A DNA stretch of 64,000 nucleotides from positions 2,328,760-2,392,759 of the forward strand of contig JAMKCF010000030.1 of assembly GCA_023634235.1 (NCBI GenBank). Reading direction: 5' to 3'. The position numbers and the translations under genes were made by a program. Below are positions 20,814 through 31,941 of the stretch, piece after piece (the first letter of the stretch is position 1; each line of letters begins with the position of its first letter). This DNA is from Pisaster brevispinus. Its lineage: Eukaryota > Echinodermata > Asteroidea > Forcipulatida > Asteriidae. The notes under the pieces were generated by a model. That model was not told the DNA's origin. It made no database searches and saw only the letters and a list, made by a program, of their open reading frames with translations.

Positions 20814-21629
20814 GGTACTTTTCATCAAGTTACTGTTAATGTCATTTGTTATATATTTGAGTGTACAGCCTTTTGATTTTTTTGCACAGAGCGGAGCATT
20901 CTCTGAGGCATGGGTCAGTAGACTTACCAGGTCATTCAATGTCTTAAAGATGTGTGCATGCATAGTACTGTCAACAGTAGAAGATATCACAGTATGTTTG
21001 CTGCCACCTAGAGTTCCAATGATGTAAACTGGAAATAAATCTTCACTTAGTAATTCTATTGGCTTTTGGAAGAGTACTTTCATTCCCTCTTGATGGTATC
21101 TGACATCCACAAAATGTCAACCAACATTTTCTAGAAAAGTGCTAATAACAAGTTAATGTCTGCTAACCTTTCCCGCTTATGTAAATTTCAGAGTGCAGCA
21201 AGGTCCTGACTGCTGACTGAGGAGCCTTCCAGTCTGTCAACTTCCATGGTGGGAAGCTTCACAACTGACTACTTCAAGGTCAGAATCTAACTCCTCAACA
21301 TTTCAACAACTTTTGAAATATTTTCCAAATATTTCCCATTGAAATTTATTGGCTGAATCTTTGTTCATGCTTAGGTTCAAGAGATCAATCTTCAATAACC
21401 TGCCTACACTTTTTTTGTTCATAAAGCAATTTTCAATCAATTTGTTTTAGAGACATCACAATGCTGAAAGATCTTATATTTTTAATCATAAAAAATGCAA
21501 ATATTTATTTGGCAAATCCACTAATGGTGAAACAATTTTCCTTTTTTCCCCCACTTCTAAAAAAATGTTTTTTTAAAAGACCTTCAGATGTATTTTTGAC
21601 AACTCTTGATTTTATTGTCTGAATTACAG

Positions 21630-21802
21630 CCGAGTGATTTGACGACAGGCCAGAACGTCAACCTGTGCAGCCAGCTTGGCCCTATGGACCGGTCATCCAT
21701 CGGGAGTGAAGTCCTGCTGGAGTTTGTCTCTGATGAAACGAACTATTTCCCAGGATACTCAGCTGATCATACAGTGTTGCCATGGGTCCCTGACTCTCCA
21801 GG
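21630..21802 (+). CDS. CUB-domain exon B1
   Basis: Paralogue of A1. The frame reads TGQNVNLCSQLGPMDRSS, then EVLLEFVSDETNYFPGYSAD, and ends CCAG|GTTTGT, a canonical donor that copy A has lost. The acceptor is AATTACAG just before. Its open frame and intact splice sites make it the better candidate for a functional exon of the pair. Confidence 0.55.
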
Positions 21803-22814
21803 TTTGTTGAGAAATGGGTGTTAATCTGTGTATGCAGTTAACGTACATTATTTTCCTTCATGCATGACGCGGCTTATCTGACTCCAAATGTTCAACAAAA
21901 ATCACTGCCTCTTAACTATTGATGGGCCTTATCTGGTATCACTATAGATCACTGTGATGATAACTGTGGGAAAATGAAACTTATCCTGTGAAATAAGGCT
22001 TTCATTTGCTCAGGTAATGTTGTCACATTATTTAAAATAACACAGTGTGTAGTTATGAAGTGTATTTTTTAGGGGTTTAGTGTAGTTTTAAGGTAAGCAG
22101 CTGTACATGAGATTGGACCTTTATTAGCCTATTAGCACAAAAGAAAATGAAAAAAAAAAAGATATGCGCGCAGTATAAAATAACTGAGCAGAAATAGATT
22201 ATCAGCCATAACGTCCTACTTAATTAGGTTGTTACGCCTGGTACCTAACTGTACCTAACTGTTTATCATCCCTGTGATATTCAGGTATTTTTCGTCTATC
22301 ATTAAGGTAAACATGCTACCAGTGTGTCCGACCTGGTTTCTCCTATCAGGATGTTTGAGTGTTAAACTAGGCTTTCTGCTTGTTAATCTTGCTTGGCTGA
22401 GATGTACAACAAAAACCCACTCCAACAGCTTTATTCCATGTACATGTCTTTGTAGCTCCTTGCCTTTAACTTCAACAAATTTCTCCATCCTACAATCTAA
22501 ACTGATTTCAGATGCAATTCCTACCTTTAGTTCCCTGAGTTATTCTCATCTTGTACGTAACCTGTTACCAAGAGTGGCTTTTAGCCATGTTTTAGGCAAA
22601 CGTGCATTAAAGTTATACAAAAACACAGGGTCGTAACTTGATAGGTCGAAAGTTCATATCTAACACACTATAGCAAGCACACAATTTGCTGCACGCGATA
22701 AGGTCGTATTTCACTTAATTTTTGTTTGCGTTCACTTATTGCACTACTCAAAAAATTTAATCGCAACCTGGCTCCACTGACATAGTGAAATCTTTTCTTT
22801 TTTGTGTGTGTTCA
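21803..22814 (+). other. Introns of CUB segment B
   Basis: Carries the intronic cassette without the piggyBac insertion (empty site near 22,020-22,035) and the homologue of 9105-9600. No additional exon seen. Confidence 0.55.
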
Positions 22815-22952
22815 GAAGCGTCTGTCTTCTGTGGGGATGCAAACACTTTCACTTGGATCTCGGAGGGGAGTGAAGTCATCGAAAATCCCAAACTGACGAC
22901 GACGAGTGTTTCCAAGATTGCAGAGAGCCTGAGAGGAGACATTTTACTGTAA
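22815..22952 (+). CDS. CUB-domain exon B4
   Basis: After GTGTTCAG the frame reads EASVFCGDANTFTWISEGSE and VI. FCG followed by a polar turn is typical of the end of a CUB domain, and unlike copy A it keeps the Gly after Cys. A frame change follows where copy A reads KFQTDDE, so the last strand is lost in this frame. Confidence 0.45.
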   Translation, partial: EASVFCGDANTFTWISEGSEVIENPKLTTTSVSKIAESLRGDILL

Positions 22953-23782
22953 AGTGTCGGACATCAGGGTGGTTGGACGGCAGCTTTTTTCTATGTATAA
23001 ACTGAATGTATTTATTTCTGTATAATTTGTTATCTGCTTGTCGTCCGACCAGGTTCATATTGTAATATTATTGTTAATAATAATAATAATAATTATGTGT
23101 ATTATTTTAAATGGAATGCATGGGTGTGTTGACTGCTGTTTGGCTGGTGGGATTCAACTTGGAGGCATAGGTTTGTGAGTTTGTTGTGTGAATGATGATG
23201 ATTAGTGGGCCCTGTGTGTTAGGAAACTTATGCCTTCTTGCCCATCCAGTGTCATGCTTTATATTCTATGTTCTACGATCACGCACTCATGCATTTGCTT
23301 TTTTTAGATGATAATTATTTGCTAGAGACAGAATATTTAAGAGTTGCCTTCATTTGTATTGAAATTTTATTGACATACTTGCATTGTATAAGATAATTAA
23401 TTGTACATGTATGTGTTTTATTTTCTGCCTGCACAACTCTCAACAGTTTTTTTGCAGGTGTTTACAGAGAGAATAAATCCTGGCCAGATCCAGAGTCAAC
23501 ATCCACTAGCTGGATACACCCGTGTGGGACGTCACTTCAATGTTCCTAATCACTCCATTTCTGTCATAATTACAGGGCTTTATGAGGCACTAGGAAACCA
23601 CAGAGACTGTTCGTCTGAGTAGGGAGAAGCTATGGATAATGCGTCTCCAGACCATTCAACCCCATGGTCTAAATCATCCAAGAAGGAAATGTCTAATAAC
23701 CTTTTGTCTTTGCTATCTCCTTTTTATCACAGATTCTCCTCTCCAGTCTGCCTCATTCACTAATCAATTACTTTTCTCTCCC
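22953..23782 (+). other. 3' flank of CUB segment B; no gene
   Basis: Homologue of 9830-10,719 with no conserved reading frame. Confidence 0.5.
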
Positions 23783-24846
23783 TGTATATTCAGTTTGCGG
23801 TAACACCATGTGTATATCTACTATCTATGTAGATTTGTTCTTGTAGAACTAGGTCTTGCTTTTTATTCTACTGCCGCGGAGTAGATTTTGGAAATCGGGA
23901 GACTACTTCAGGAGACTACTTAGTTCTCAAATGAACTGTCCAGCTTATTAGCTACTACCTGGGCGGAGGGTAGGAAATCGGCCGGGACTACTACTTTAGC
24001 TTAATAGTGGATCGGATCAAGGTGACTTCTTGTTATTAACTTTACTGCCGCGGAGTGAGTTCATATTTGGTCTCAACGTTTCGACTAGCTATCTCTAGTC
24101 ATCGTCATCGCCGTTGAGACCAAATAAGAACTCACTCCGCGGCAGTGAAGTTAATAACGAAAAGTCCCCTTGATCCGATCCACTATCAAGCTAAAGTAGT
24201 AGTCCCGGCCGATTTCCTTCCCTCTGCCCAGGTAGTAGCTAATAAGCTGGACAGTTCTTTTGAGAACTAAGTAGTCTCCCGAAGTAGTCTCCCGATTTCT
24301 AAAATCTACTCCGCGGCAGTAGAATAAAAAGCAAGACCTAGTTCTACAAGAGACTACTTAGCTCTCAAAAGAACTGTCCAGCTTATTAGCTACTACCCGG
24401 GCGGAGGGTAGGAAATAGGCCGGGACTACCACTTTAGCTTGATAGTGGATTGGATCAAGGGGACTTCTCGTTATTAGCTTCACTGCCGCGAAGTGAGTTC
24501 TTATTTGGTCTCAACTGCGATGACGATGATTAGAGCAAGCTAGTCGAATTGTTGAGACCAAATAAGAACTCACTCCGCGGCAGTAAAATTAATAACGAGA
24601 AGTCCCCTTGATCCGATCCACTATCAAGCTAAAGTAGTAGTCCCGGCCGATTTCCTACCCTCCGCCTGGGTAGTAGCTAATAAGCTGGACAGTTCTATTG
24701 AGAACTAAGTAGTCTCCTGAAGTAGTCTCCCGATTTCCAAAATCTTCTCCACGGCAGTAGAATAAAAAGCAAGACCTAGTTCTTTAAGAACAAATCTACA
24801 TAGCTAGTACATATACACATGGTGTTACCGCAAACTGAACATACAT
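23783..24846. mobile_element. Fold-back transposable element, copy 2, with two palindromes
   Basis: Same family as the element at 10,720 and inserted at the paralogous place. The outer ends TGTATATTCAGTTTGCGG and CCGCAAACTGAACATACA are inverted. Inside are two successive palindromes (about 23,840-24,350 and 24,350-24,770), each with arms containing TACTGCCGCGGAGT and GGCCGGGACTACTACTTTAG and short centres near 24,110 and 24,520. The arms are thus duplicated relative to copy 1. It encodes no protein. Confidence 0.8.
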
Positions 24847-25259
24847 GTATATTTATACTTCACACATGCAAAGCCTTAAAAAGTTTTCTCTCCCTCTTCA
24901 AATCATTTATTTTGTCCTTTGTTTTCCTTACCTTTTGTGGTCAAACCAGCCCCTCCCCCAACCCCCTTTTGTTTTCCTCCTCTCTGTTCATCCTGCCTCC
25001 CTCTCTGTTTGCTTTCATTTCTAACATCTATGTCCACTCGACTGCTTTTTTTACACCTGTATTGTTATGTTGTTACCTGTTTATGTTTGTAGTCTTGTCA
25101 TTTAGCCTTCGAGAAAGACTCTGCTGAGGTCAAAACGTCAGACCACTAACTATTTTTTTAATGTAGTAGTTCATCCATGATTTTTAGAGCCAACTTGTAA
25201 TAGGTTTTTGCTGAGGATATTTTATCCATGCATAATTATTTGTTTTTAGATATTGTTGT

Positions 25260-25540
25260 ATTGCCATTAATAATAAGTCATTGCTGTGTATTGTGTATTG
25301 TGTGCTGGAGGATTAAAAATAGTACAGGAGATTGTTTTATAATTTGTGACGTCATCGTGGTGTTTTTTGTTGTTGGTGTGTTCTGGTGGTGCTCGTCCTT
25401 TTTAAATAGAGGTCCAGCCTCCTTCCCGTGTCTCTAGTTGCAACAATAAAGTCCTGAGCCGTTTTAGTATGATGTTTTTGCAGTAAGCACGATAGAGTTG
25501 CAATGATCGTTTGTGGTTTGCAAGCGTGTAAGTACTCGAC
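25260..25540. other. Spacer, no gene
   Basis: Contains the last A/B homology (25,400-25,436). Nothing else recognised. Confidence 0.4.
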
Positions 25541-25962
25541 ATCTAATAATAATGGCTTATATAGCGCTCATATCCGTCACTCAGTGACGCTCAAGGCGCT
25601 TCAACATTAATTTCCTGCAAGGTATGTGGGGCTTCATTTGAAGTATGATACCTACTCTTTTACATAGCACCATGTAATGGTTTACAAGGTGCTGTGGTGC
25701 AATATGCAGCCAATCAAACCAGGAATACCGGGGCGAACCCCTTCTCTTTTCGATAAGTGTACTGGGTTCTTTTACGTGCATTACACAACACACGGGGCCA
25801 ACGGCTTTACGTCCCATCCGAAGGACGAAGCAATAATGGTTAAGTGTCTTGCTTAAGGACACAAGTGTCGCGACCGGGACTCGAACCCACACCCTGCTGA
25901 GTCGGAAACACCAGAGCTTGAGTCCGGTGCTCTTATCCGCTCGGCCACGACACGCCACGTCT
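25541..25962 (-). mobile_element. tRNA-derived SINE (Leu/Ser-like head)
   Basis: On the minus strand a tRNA-like head carries an A box TGGCCGAGCGG (complement of 25,937-25,947) and a perfect B box GGTTCGAGTCC (complement of 25,877-25,887), the internal RNA polymerase III promoter. The body runs to an ATTATTATT-type 3' end near 25,543-25,553. A second, split copy lies at 33,495-33,960. It is too long and tailed to be a true tRNA gene. Confidence 0.8.
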
Positions 25963-26040
25963 AACGGACCATCGACCAACATGATGCCATGCGCCTGCGC
26001 ATGTGTTGTGACACTGCCACGGGTTGAAGTCTGCTGATTG

Positions 26041-26367
26041 TGTAGAATAGTAGGCAAGGTCAGGTCGTGTTTTTGACAAACTTGGAGCCGATGGTCAGGT
26101 TAAACAGTGGTTACGAAGCAGAGAATGGGGGTGGGAGGTTGGTATAGGGACAGAGAAACGGAAGCCCGGTTTGGGTGACCTAGATCAAGGTCAGAATGAC
26201 GTCAAAGTTCATGTGGTATTATAATACTGCCTGTCAATTTTTCACCAATAGAGGGCTGCTTCCGCAAATCATTAAAACTGATAACAAATGACCATATAGC
26301 TTCTATTTCAGACACTCACTGGCAAAGCTATATGTGGAAAAAGTTGATCCCTTTAGTTTACTGACCT
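26041..26367. other. Spacer, no gene
   Basis: No feature recognised on either strand. Confidence 0.4.
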
Positions 26368-26617
26368 GGCCCAATTTCATGGCTCTGCTTACCGTAAGCA
26401 AAGAATCGGCGCTTATGGAAGCAGGGAATTCTTTGCTTACGTCAAGCATATTTCACGGGTTAGCAGAGAATTTTGCTTGTGCGCGTGCGTACTCCACATT
26501 TCAAGACATTCTTGGCTTATACACAGCTAGCGGAGAAATTCGGTGGCTGCAGAGTAAGCGGAGAATGGTGATTGTAAGCGCAGAGTTCGGCAGTAAGCAG
26601 AGCCATGAATTTGGGCT
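26368..26617. mobile_element. MITE with GGCCCAATTTCATGGCTCTG ends
   Basis: The left end GCCCAATTTCATGGCTCTGC is matched by the right end GCAGAGCCATGAATTTGGGC as an inverted repeat. The interior has repeated GTAAGC words and no convincing ORF function. It is related in its end sequence to the element at 33,730-33,904. Confidence 0.75.
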
Positions 26618-27514
26618 CGGAGATGACAGACCAGGAACCCCCCTATCTAATAATTATGCTTCTATGGGACCCCTAAAAAAAGTGTGCAAAGTTTGGTGCT
26701 TTAATCCGGCGTGTCACGATTTTTTCATTAAGCCCCTGGACTAATAGGTAAGAAGAGGTGTAGGTCCTATGAAGATAAAAGAGTGAACGGGTTGGCTGGA
26801 GGGTTGTTAATAGAAAAAATGGGAAAACCAACACTTGAAAGTAAAAATGTTTTATAGAGGGATATAAAATCCAGGTGTTTTACGAACAGATTTACCATGT
26901 GGTGATCGTCAACGTTGGAGTTTTCATGGGATACCGTATAGATGGAAAATGGGGTTGTTATAACTGTGCGTAATTAACCACTGATTAGAGGACCAAATTA
27001 GACAGCTCAAAAGTTTGGTGTGCCCAGTGTAACAGTCTTCAAGACTCTGGGCTTTAACTTACACTTTAACTCAAAACGAAGAGTAGGCTACAAATTCTTT
27101 TCAAAATATGTTTTAGTATTATTTAAAGCCTATCAATCAAGTAGGCCCTACATAACAAGAAGACATCCGCATACGCATATTATCTCTGGCTTATTTTCTA
27201 GCATTCACCGATGTTGTTTTCTTTGTTTAAAGTTTTGGAATGATTTTATAGCTATAGAATGTCAATAAATAAAAATTGTTAATTTATAACCAGTTTTTCA
27301 GTTTTCGTTCGGATAAAATAAGGGATTCACCGACAGAAAGTAGCCAAATGAGAGTTTTTTCACCTCCCTGTACTGCATGTGTTTTAATTTTCTTATTGAA
27401 GTCACCGCAGCTCAGTAGACGCCATTTTGAAACAGCCGTAACAACCACACAAACAGCGTGGGGCATGCACATCTGTGCAGATAATCCTGTTTTTAGCCGA
27501 AATTATTTAGCAAA
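26618..27514. other. Spacer with an old repeat fragment
   Basis: 26,930-27,090 contains an inverted fragment of the 13.2-14.1 kb repeat (TAATTAACCACTGATTAGAG). No gene seen. The part just upstream of 27,515 may be the 5' flank of the THAP exon. Confidence 0.45.
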
Positions 27515-27582
27515 ATGCCTACTTGTGCGGCATTAAACTGCACTAACAGATACTCCCGTGGATGTGGAAAGACATACCATCT
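27515..27582 (+). CDS. First exon of a THAP-domain protein
   Basis: ATG opens MPTCAALNCTNRYSRGCGKT, then YHL, and stops at a strong donor CT|GTAAGT. This is the start of a THAP zinc finger (C2CH): an N-terminal Met-Pro, C-x4-C, Asn-Cys, and GK-[TS]-[FY]-H before the first conserved FP. THAP domains bind DNA and occur in cellular regulators and in P-element and Kolobok-type transposases. The second exon, which should contain the AVPTF-type box and the C-x2-H pair, was not found downstream in this window. Confidence 0.7.
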
Positions 27583-28992
27583 GTAAGTATCTATCTATTT
27601 TTCGTGAATGTTTATTTTAGGGGAATTTCAGGCTGACATATGAATTTGTCATGTAAACTTTCTGTTGAATACATTCGCCGGTTCGCGCGCGCATTCGTTA
27701 CGGGTACAAATTTACTGGAAAACACAAGTTTGGTGGATAAATGCAATCATATCTCTGGAACCCTTTATCGTACAAACTAGTTCAAAACGGTAAAATAATC
27801 TTGAATATCCACTCCTTCGTCATGTCATATTTATTTTACATTCAGAAAACATTTTGCCACGTCATTTTGAGGGTTTTACGTCCAGTCTTGGTCAATTTTG
27901 TATGGAGAAATTCCTAAAGTCTACCTAATCTAGCCACATGAGGGCTCTTATGTTAACTTATTTCAGCAACCCGACGGCTAATTGCTTAGTTCAAAACGGA
28001 TTTGGGAAGTGTACATCCTGACCAAAACACTGCTCTAACAAATTTTCTGATTGGACAAGTTTTTCCAACGTCATTTTTTAGTTGAAATTCAGACCAATGA
28101 AAAGTTATTTCACAGCTTCAAAACAGCCGTTGCTATTAAACATCTGTGTCCAAACTTCCGCAGTGTCAACTCTAAAACGCCAACGCATGTTTCTAAAATG
28201 GTAAATTCATGCACTTTTTTTTATCGGAAGGTTTAACTGGAAAAACTTATATGAACAGAATCATTAATGTAAACATTTTGTTCTACATATGGAAAAGTTT
28301 CATTGCAGTCAGTCTCAAATAATCAGTTGTGTGTGTGCGTGACCTTCTGACTACACCACGCATCCACTGAACGATGTCAACACACATTCATGTATTATGC
28401 ATATAGCCCATGTGTGTAGACCATGCCCTTGTGGTCAAAACGGACGTATCCATTTTGGCAGACGGGTAAATTACAAGGTCTAACTCCAATAAACAAAACT
28501 ACACACAATGTAAGTTGCTTGTGTTTCAAGGCTGGCAAAGTACATTTTATTAAATACACAACAATGAAAATATATAACAGCTACAAAACATAATATCAAT
28601 TTACTAAAGTATAGAACATACTGAGGCTTTGGCATGTTAGCTGAGTGAAACATTTCTGACAATTTTAAAAACCATAATAGCAACTTGTTTGGTAGATACA
28701 GAAATACATGTAACTTCATTACAACTTTACAAGAGTTCCACAATGGCAAGTGTATGCATAAGTAAACCTTTGAATCATATTAAACTGTGACCCTTGATGG
28801 CAATATTATATAGTAATAAGTTGTTTACCTCAAGATTTACAACATGTGTATATTCTGAACTAGCCTGTGGTAGCCCTTGCACAAGCAAAACAACACAGGC
28901 AAGAGCAGTTACTGTCTCAATCCATACAGTGCTCAACTTGACCATGGTGAAAGTTACACTTACACATCAATAGGAGTTAAGCTTTATAGGAG
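27583..28992. other. Intron/spacer after the THAP exon; no exon found
   Basis: AT-rich with several short ORFs on both strands, none recognisable. It could be the first intron of the THAP gene or simple intergenic DNA. Confidence 0.35.
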
Positions 28993-30014
28993 TCACTCAT
29001 TTTGAACATTGATGTTTGAAACAAAGTTTTGGAAGTCCTTCTTGTTGCCAAGCTGGCGTTGAAATTTCAGGAGAAGTGAAAATCCTTGGTGCTTGAAGTG
29101 TGGAGTTTCTTCAACAGAATACTCTTCAAGGGGTTTCCGTTCAACAAGATGGAATGACGATGTCCCTTCCCTGATGTAGGAAAAGTCCCCGGCCTTATTA
29201 AACATACGGTAGTACCACTGGTCAGGGCTCGAATTTGGGGAAAAAATCCACAAATAGCTCAAAACTTTTACTGGACCAGAACATTTGTTACAAGACCGGA
29301 GTCAAAATGAAAAGAACACTCTACACAGTTTCACATTTGAGCTGTTTTTTGTACCAAGCACTAAGAGAAGAATTATCAAGTTTTTCTTGTGGGTAATACT
29401 TCAATACTCAATTGATCAGTTTAATTTAAAAATACAGTGACGTGTTATTATTAAAAAACACAAGACCTCCGGACTTGTACAGTCATAAGTTTACTGGCCC
29501 GACACTAAAATCACTGGCCTCGGGCCTGCGGTCCAGTGTCAAATTCGAGCCCTGCTGGTACCCTAGAACTTGACTAAAGTCCTGAAAGTAGTTCACAATA
29601 ACAGTTTCTTTTTTCGATGGATGGGGTTGCGCGAACCGACTTAAGTCCTCGTAGATGTCTTTTACGACAGCAAACGAAGTTCAACGAAACTGTTTACCTT
29701 TCGTTGACCATGTAGCAACTCCTTAATAACAAATTGGAGATTTTTGTAGAACAGTTTTTTTGCTGCATCATCAGAAGAAAGGAACTCTGCAGGAATGTCT
29801 ATAACATCAGCAGCATCCCTCCATTCTTGGTACTTCTTTTGCCAACCAGTGTAGTGAACGTATACTTTTAAGATGCGGTCTTCTAATTTTGAGTCAATAA
29901 GAGGGTACAAATCGAAGATGACCACGACTCAGGTTTTACACTGTTGTATCGAAGTGATGGCCCACTTGCAAGTTCACGATAGTTGATTCGAGGTCTTTTC
30001 CTTAAGTTTGCCAT
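28993..30014 (-). pseudogene. Intronless gene of unknown family, broken by two frameshifts and a transposon
   Basis: Read on the minus strand from ATG (30,014): RKRPRINYRELASGPSLR, a frameshift near 29,925, FDLYPLIDSKLEDRILKVYV and HYTGWQKKYQEWRDAADVI, a frameshift near 29,665, then KDIYEDLSRFAQPHP to SQVLGYQ. A 332-bp insertion follows, and the frame then continues exactly as WYYRMFNKAGDFSY to SNINVQNE and stop. The YVHYTGWxKKYxEWRD segment resembles a chromo-barrel/tudor-like 'GW ... YDEW' motif; this is a motif resemblance, not a proven domain. With the insertion removed about 230 codons remain and no introns are seen. Function unknown; it may be a retrocopy or transposon cargo. Confidence 0.6.
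29223..29554. mobile_element. 332-bp hAT-like non-autonomous element with 5-bp target duplication
   Basis: The ends are a perfect inverted repeat: CAGGGCTCGAATTTG (29,223-29,237) and CAAATTCGAGCCCTG (29,540-29,554). CTGGT flanks both sides (29,218-29,222 and 29,555-29,559). Deleting the element and one CTGGT restores an uninterrupted reading frame of the host gene, which proves the borders. The CAGGG start suggests hAT, and a 5-bp duplication fits the hAT5 group rather than the usual 8-bp one. Diverged relatives are at 15.7-18.3 kb, 36.6-37.07 kb and near 46.0 kb. Confidence 0.88.
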
Positions 30015-31851
30015 TCAGTATACATGTCGCAAAGTAGCTGTCATGCCTCAGTCATGCCTCATGGGATGACACGTGCCTGTAAAATTAGAAAACAAATTAC
30101 ATATTTTTGAGAATGACAGAAAAGATGTTGTAACTGACTGCCACGTTTTCACTCGTAATACCTTATATGTAATCTTACCTGTGCAAAAAAAGATTACGTT
30201 TGGAAAAAGGGTGAAAAAGTGGAGGTCGGATACATCTTATCATGATCTTATTCGTACCCCGTACGTTAGCACATGGAGGAAGGAAATCCATGGTTAGCAT
30301 CAGACATGTCAGATCATTCATCAGTTGATTCATCATGATCATTCATGGCCTCACTTAAGTTAAAATCATGACATGAAAACTAAGTACTACTAGCCTAACG
30401 TAATATACTTTACAGTGGGGCATTAATTTATTTTATTATTATTAATATTGATCTATTTATTTATCTTAGGAATTAAACATATTACTTTTTGTAATTAAAG
30501 TGAACGCATACACGATCAGTGAGTCTCCAGCATTGACCGTCGTGTATGCGTGTGAACCACGCTGTGTGTGGCAGGAGATTTTGTAGTTATTCAAAATGCC
30601 TAACTTCATCGTTCAAATGTAGGCCCTAAGTCCTGATCTTCTTGGGCCCCTCACGGCCTGCGTATTATTTTATTTCTTGCCCCGGGTATCCTTTTGCGAG
30701 ATTCACTCGTAACGACTGCCCTGTATCGGTGTGTTGTGTGATATTAGTGTCCCTTTAGTGTAATGGTATGGTCCGCCCTCCTCCGAGGCAAAATAGCTGC
30801 TGATTTCGTAGAGCTGCTCATAAGGAGAGTTTTTTGTGAACTGAAAATGGCAAATTTTAGACATTTAACCTCCTGTTGTTAAGCCAAATGTCGAATTGAC
30901 CAGTATTTAAGGTTCCAATACTGCTTCTGCTGAATTATAACGTTTTTTGGATATGTTGACTGCGTGTTGACGGTGTGTAGACGGTGTAATTCATGTTGAT
31001 GGTATTTAGTAGGACCCGGTTTAACAATGTGACTAAGAGCCCATGCAGAACCGACAGTATTTGACTTTCCATTCCATCTCCAGCAGGTATGTTTTTTACT
31101 TTTACTTGGCTTTAAGCATTTCAATCATAATCAACATGTACATCAAGCCAAGGTTTTTTAATCAAGAATATTTATTTTCTAAAGGCAACTTAGATCCTAT
31201 GTTTACAGAAAAATGATGAAAAAAGTTGTATTTGTCCCCAATTTTTCATGAGCAAGATGGTCACTATTCATTTCTCATTTCCCACAATTGTTGCTTATTA
31301 AGCTGTTAACATATGAACATCTGAAATTATGTGGATAGGTTTTTCATGAATTGATTCATTGATTGATTATAGTTACATATGTTGTGGCATATCATTTCCT
31401 GATGTCACATCTTTGTTCTACGAAAGTTCATACAATTGAGGTTTTTCACTTTGTTAATAATACTTATTTAGTTTGGGTAGCACTTTGCATCTGTGTTTCA
31501 AGGGAAATGGGTGTAAACAAATTGATTCATCACTGTTTGCATCGCCATGACAATCGAGCAAACTGCTAGCACAAAATTGGAAAATAAAGAGAGAGTGTAG
31601 AGCACTAGCGCAAAAGGTCACAAAAGCAATGATCCATGGACATTTGGTTGAGATGATCTAAAAAATTTCAAACAAAATAATTTTCCCTTTTAATCAAAGG
31701 TGCATGTTATAATTTCAGTTCTACAGAATCAAGACAATTGCAAAACTTGTTCTTTGTTTCCCCTTTTTAATCCAAACTGCATGTTAAAACTTCAGTTATA
31801 CAGCATCAAGAAATTTAAGTTTCCTGGTCTGCAATTTTCCACTTCCTTTAG
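30015..31851. other. Spacer/intron upstream of the CTR9 body; no gene
   Basis: No exon for the CTR9 N-terminus was found here. A short inverted repeat, ACGCATACACGA with TCGTGTATGCGT, lies at about 30,504-30,552. Otherwise the stretch is AT-rich and unremarkable. Confidence 0.45.
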
Positions 31852-31941
31852 GAAAAGCTTGTATAACCTTCAATAAGAAAGACTACCGAGGAGCGTTGGC
31901 GTTCTACAAGAAGGCTCTGAGGACAAACCCTAGCTGCCCAG
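31852..31941 (+). CDS. CTR9: CTR9 exon E1 (TPR)
   Basis: Acceptor CCTTTAG, donor CCCAG|GTGCAA. The frame reads [20 protein letters not shown] and ALRTNPSCP, almost identical to the vertebrate CTR9 TPR around residue 200. Intact. Confidence 0.85.

Larger units (their letters stand above)
20659..25440 (+). repeat. CUB segment copy B (rearranged segmental duplication of 5.3-13.0 kb)
   Basis: 20,690-21,175 matches 6905-7400, 21,195-22,250 matches 5303-6440, 22,300-23,780 matches 9105-10,719, and 24,890-25,440 matches 11,390-11,720 plus 12,965-13,010. The first two blocks are therefore in swapped order relative to copy A, and the A3 exon region is missing. Divergence is visible but modest, with many small indels. 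Confidence 0.8.

Noticed and set aside
20790..21110. Minus-strand 106-codon ORF
   Set aside because: It lies in intronic sequence of CUB copy B, and its frame is not kept in copy A.
25866..25957. A functional tRNA-Leu/Ser gene
   Set aside because: The A and B boxes are good, but the tRNA-like part is joined to a SINE body and ATT tail, and a second worn copy exists at 33.5 kb.
25581..26057. 158-codon minus-strand ORF
   Set aside because: It lies across the SINE including its tRNA-like head, so it is not a gene.
26334..26744. 136-codon ORF
   Set aside because: It spans the inverted-repeat MITE, and its ends are the MITE termini.
30879..31124. Minus-strand 81-codon ORF rich in Lys and His
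   Set aside because: No recognisable domain, no splice or promoter context.
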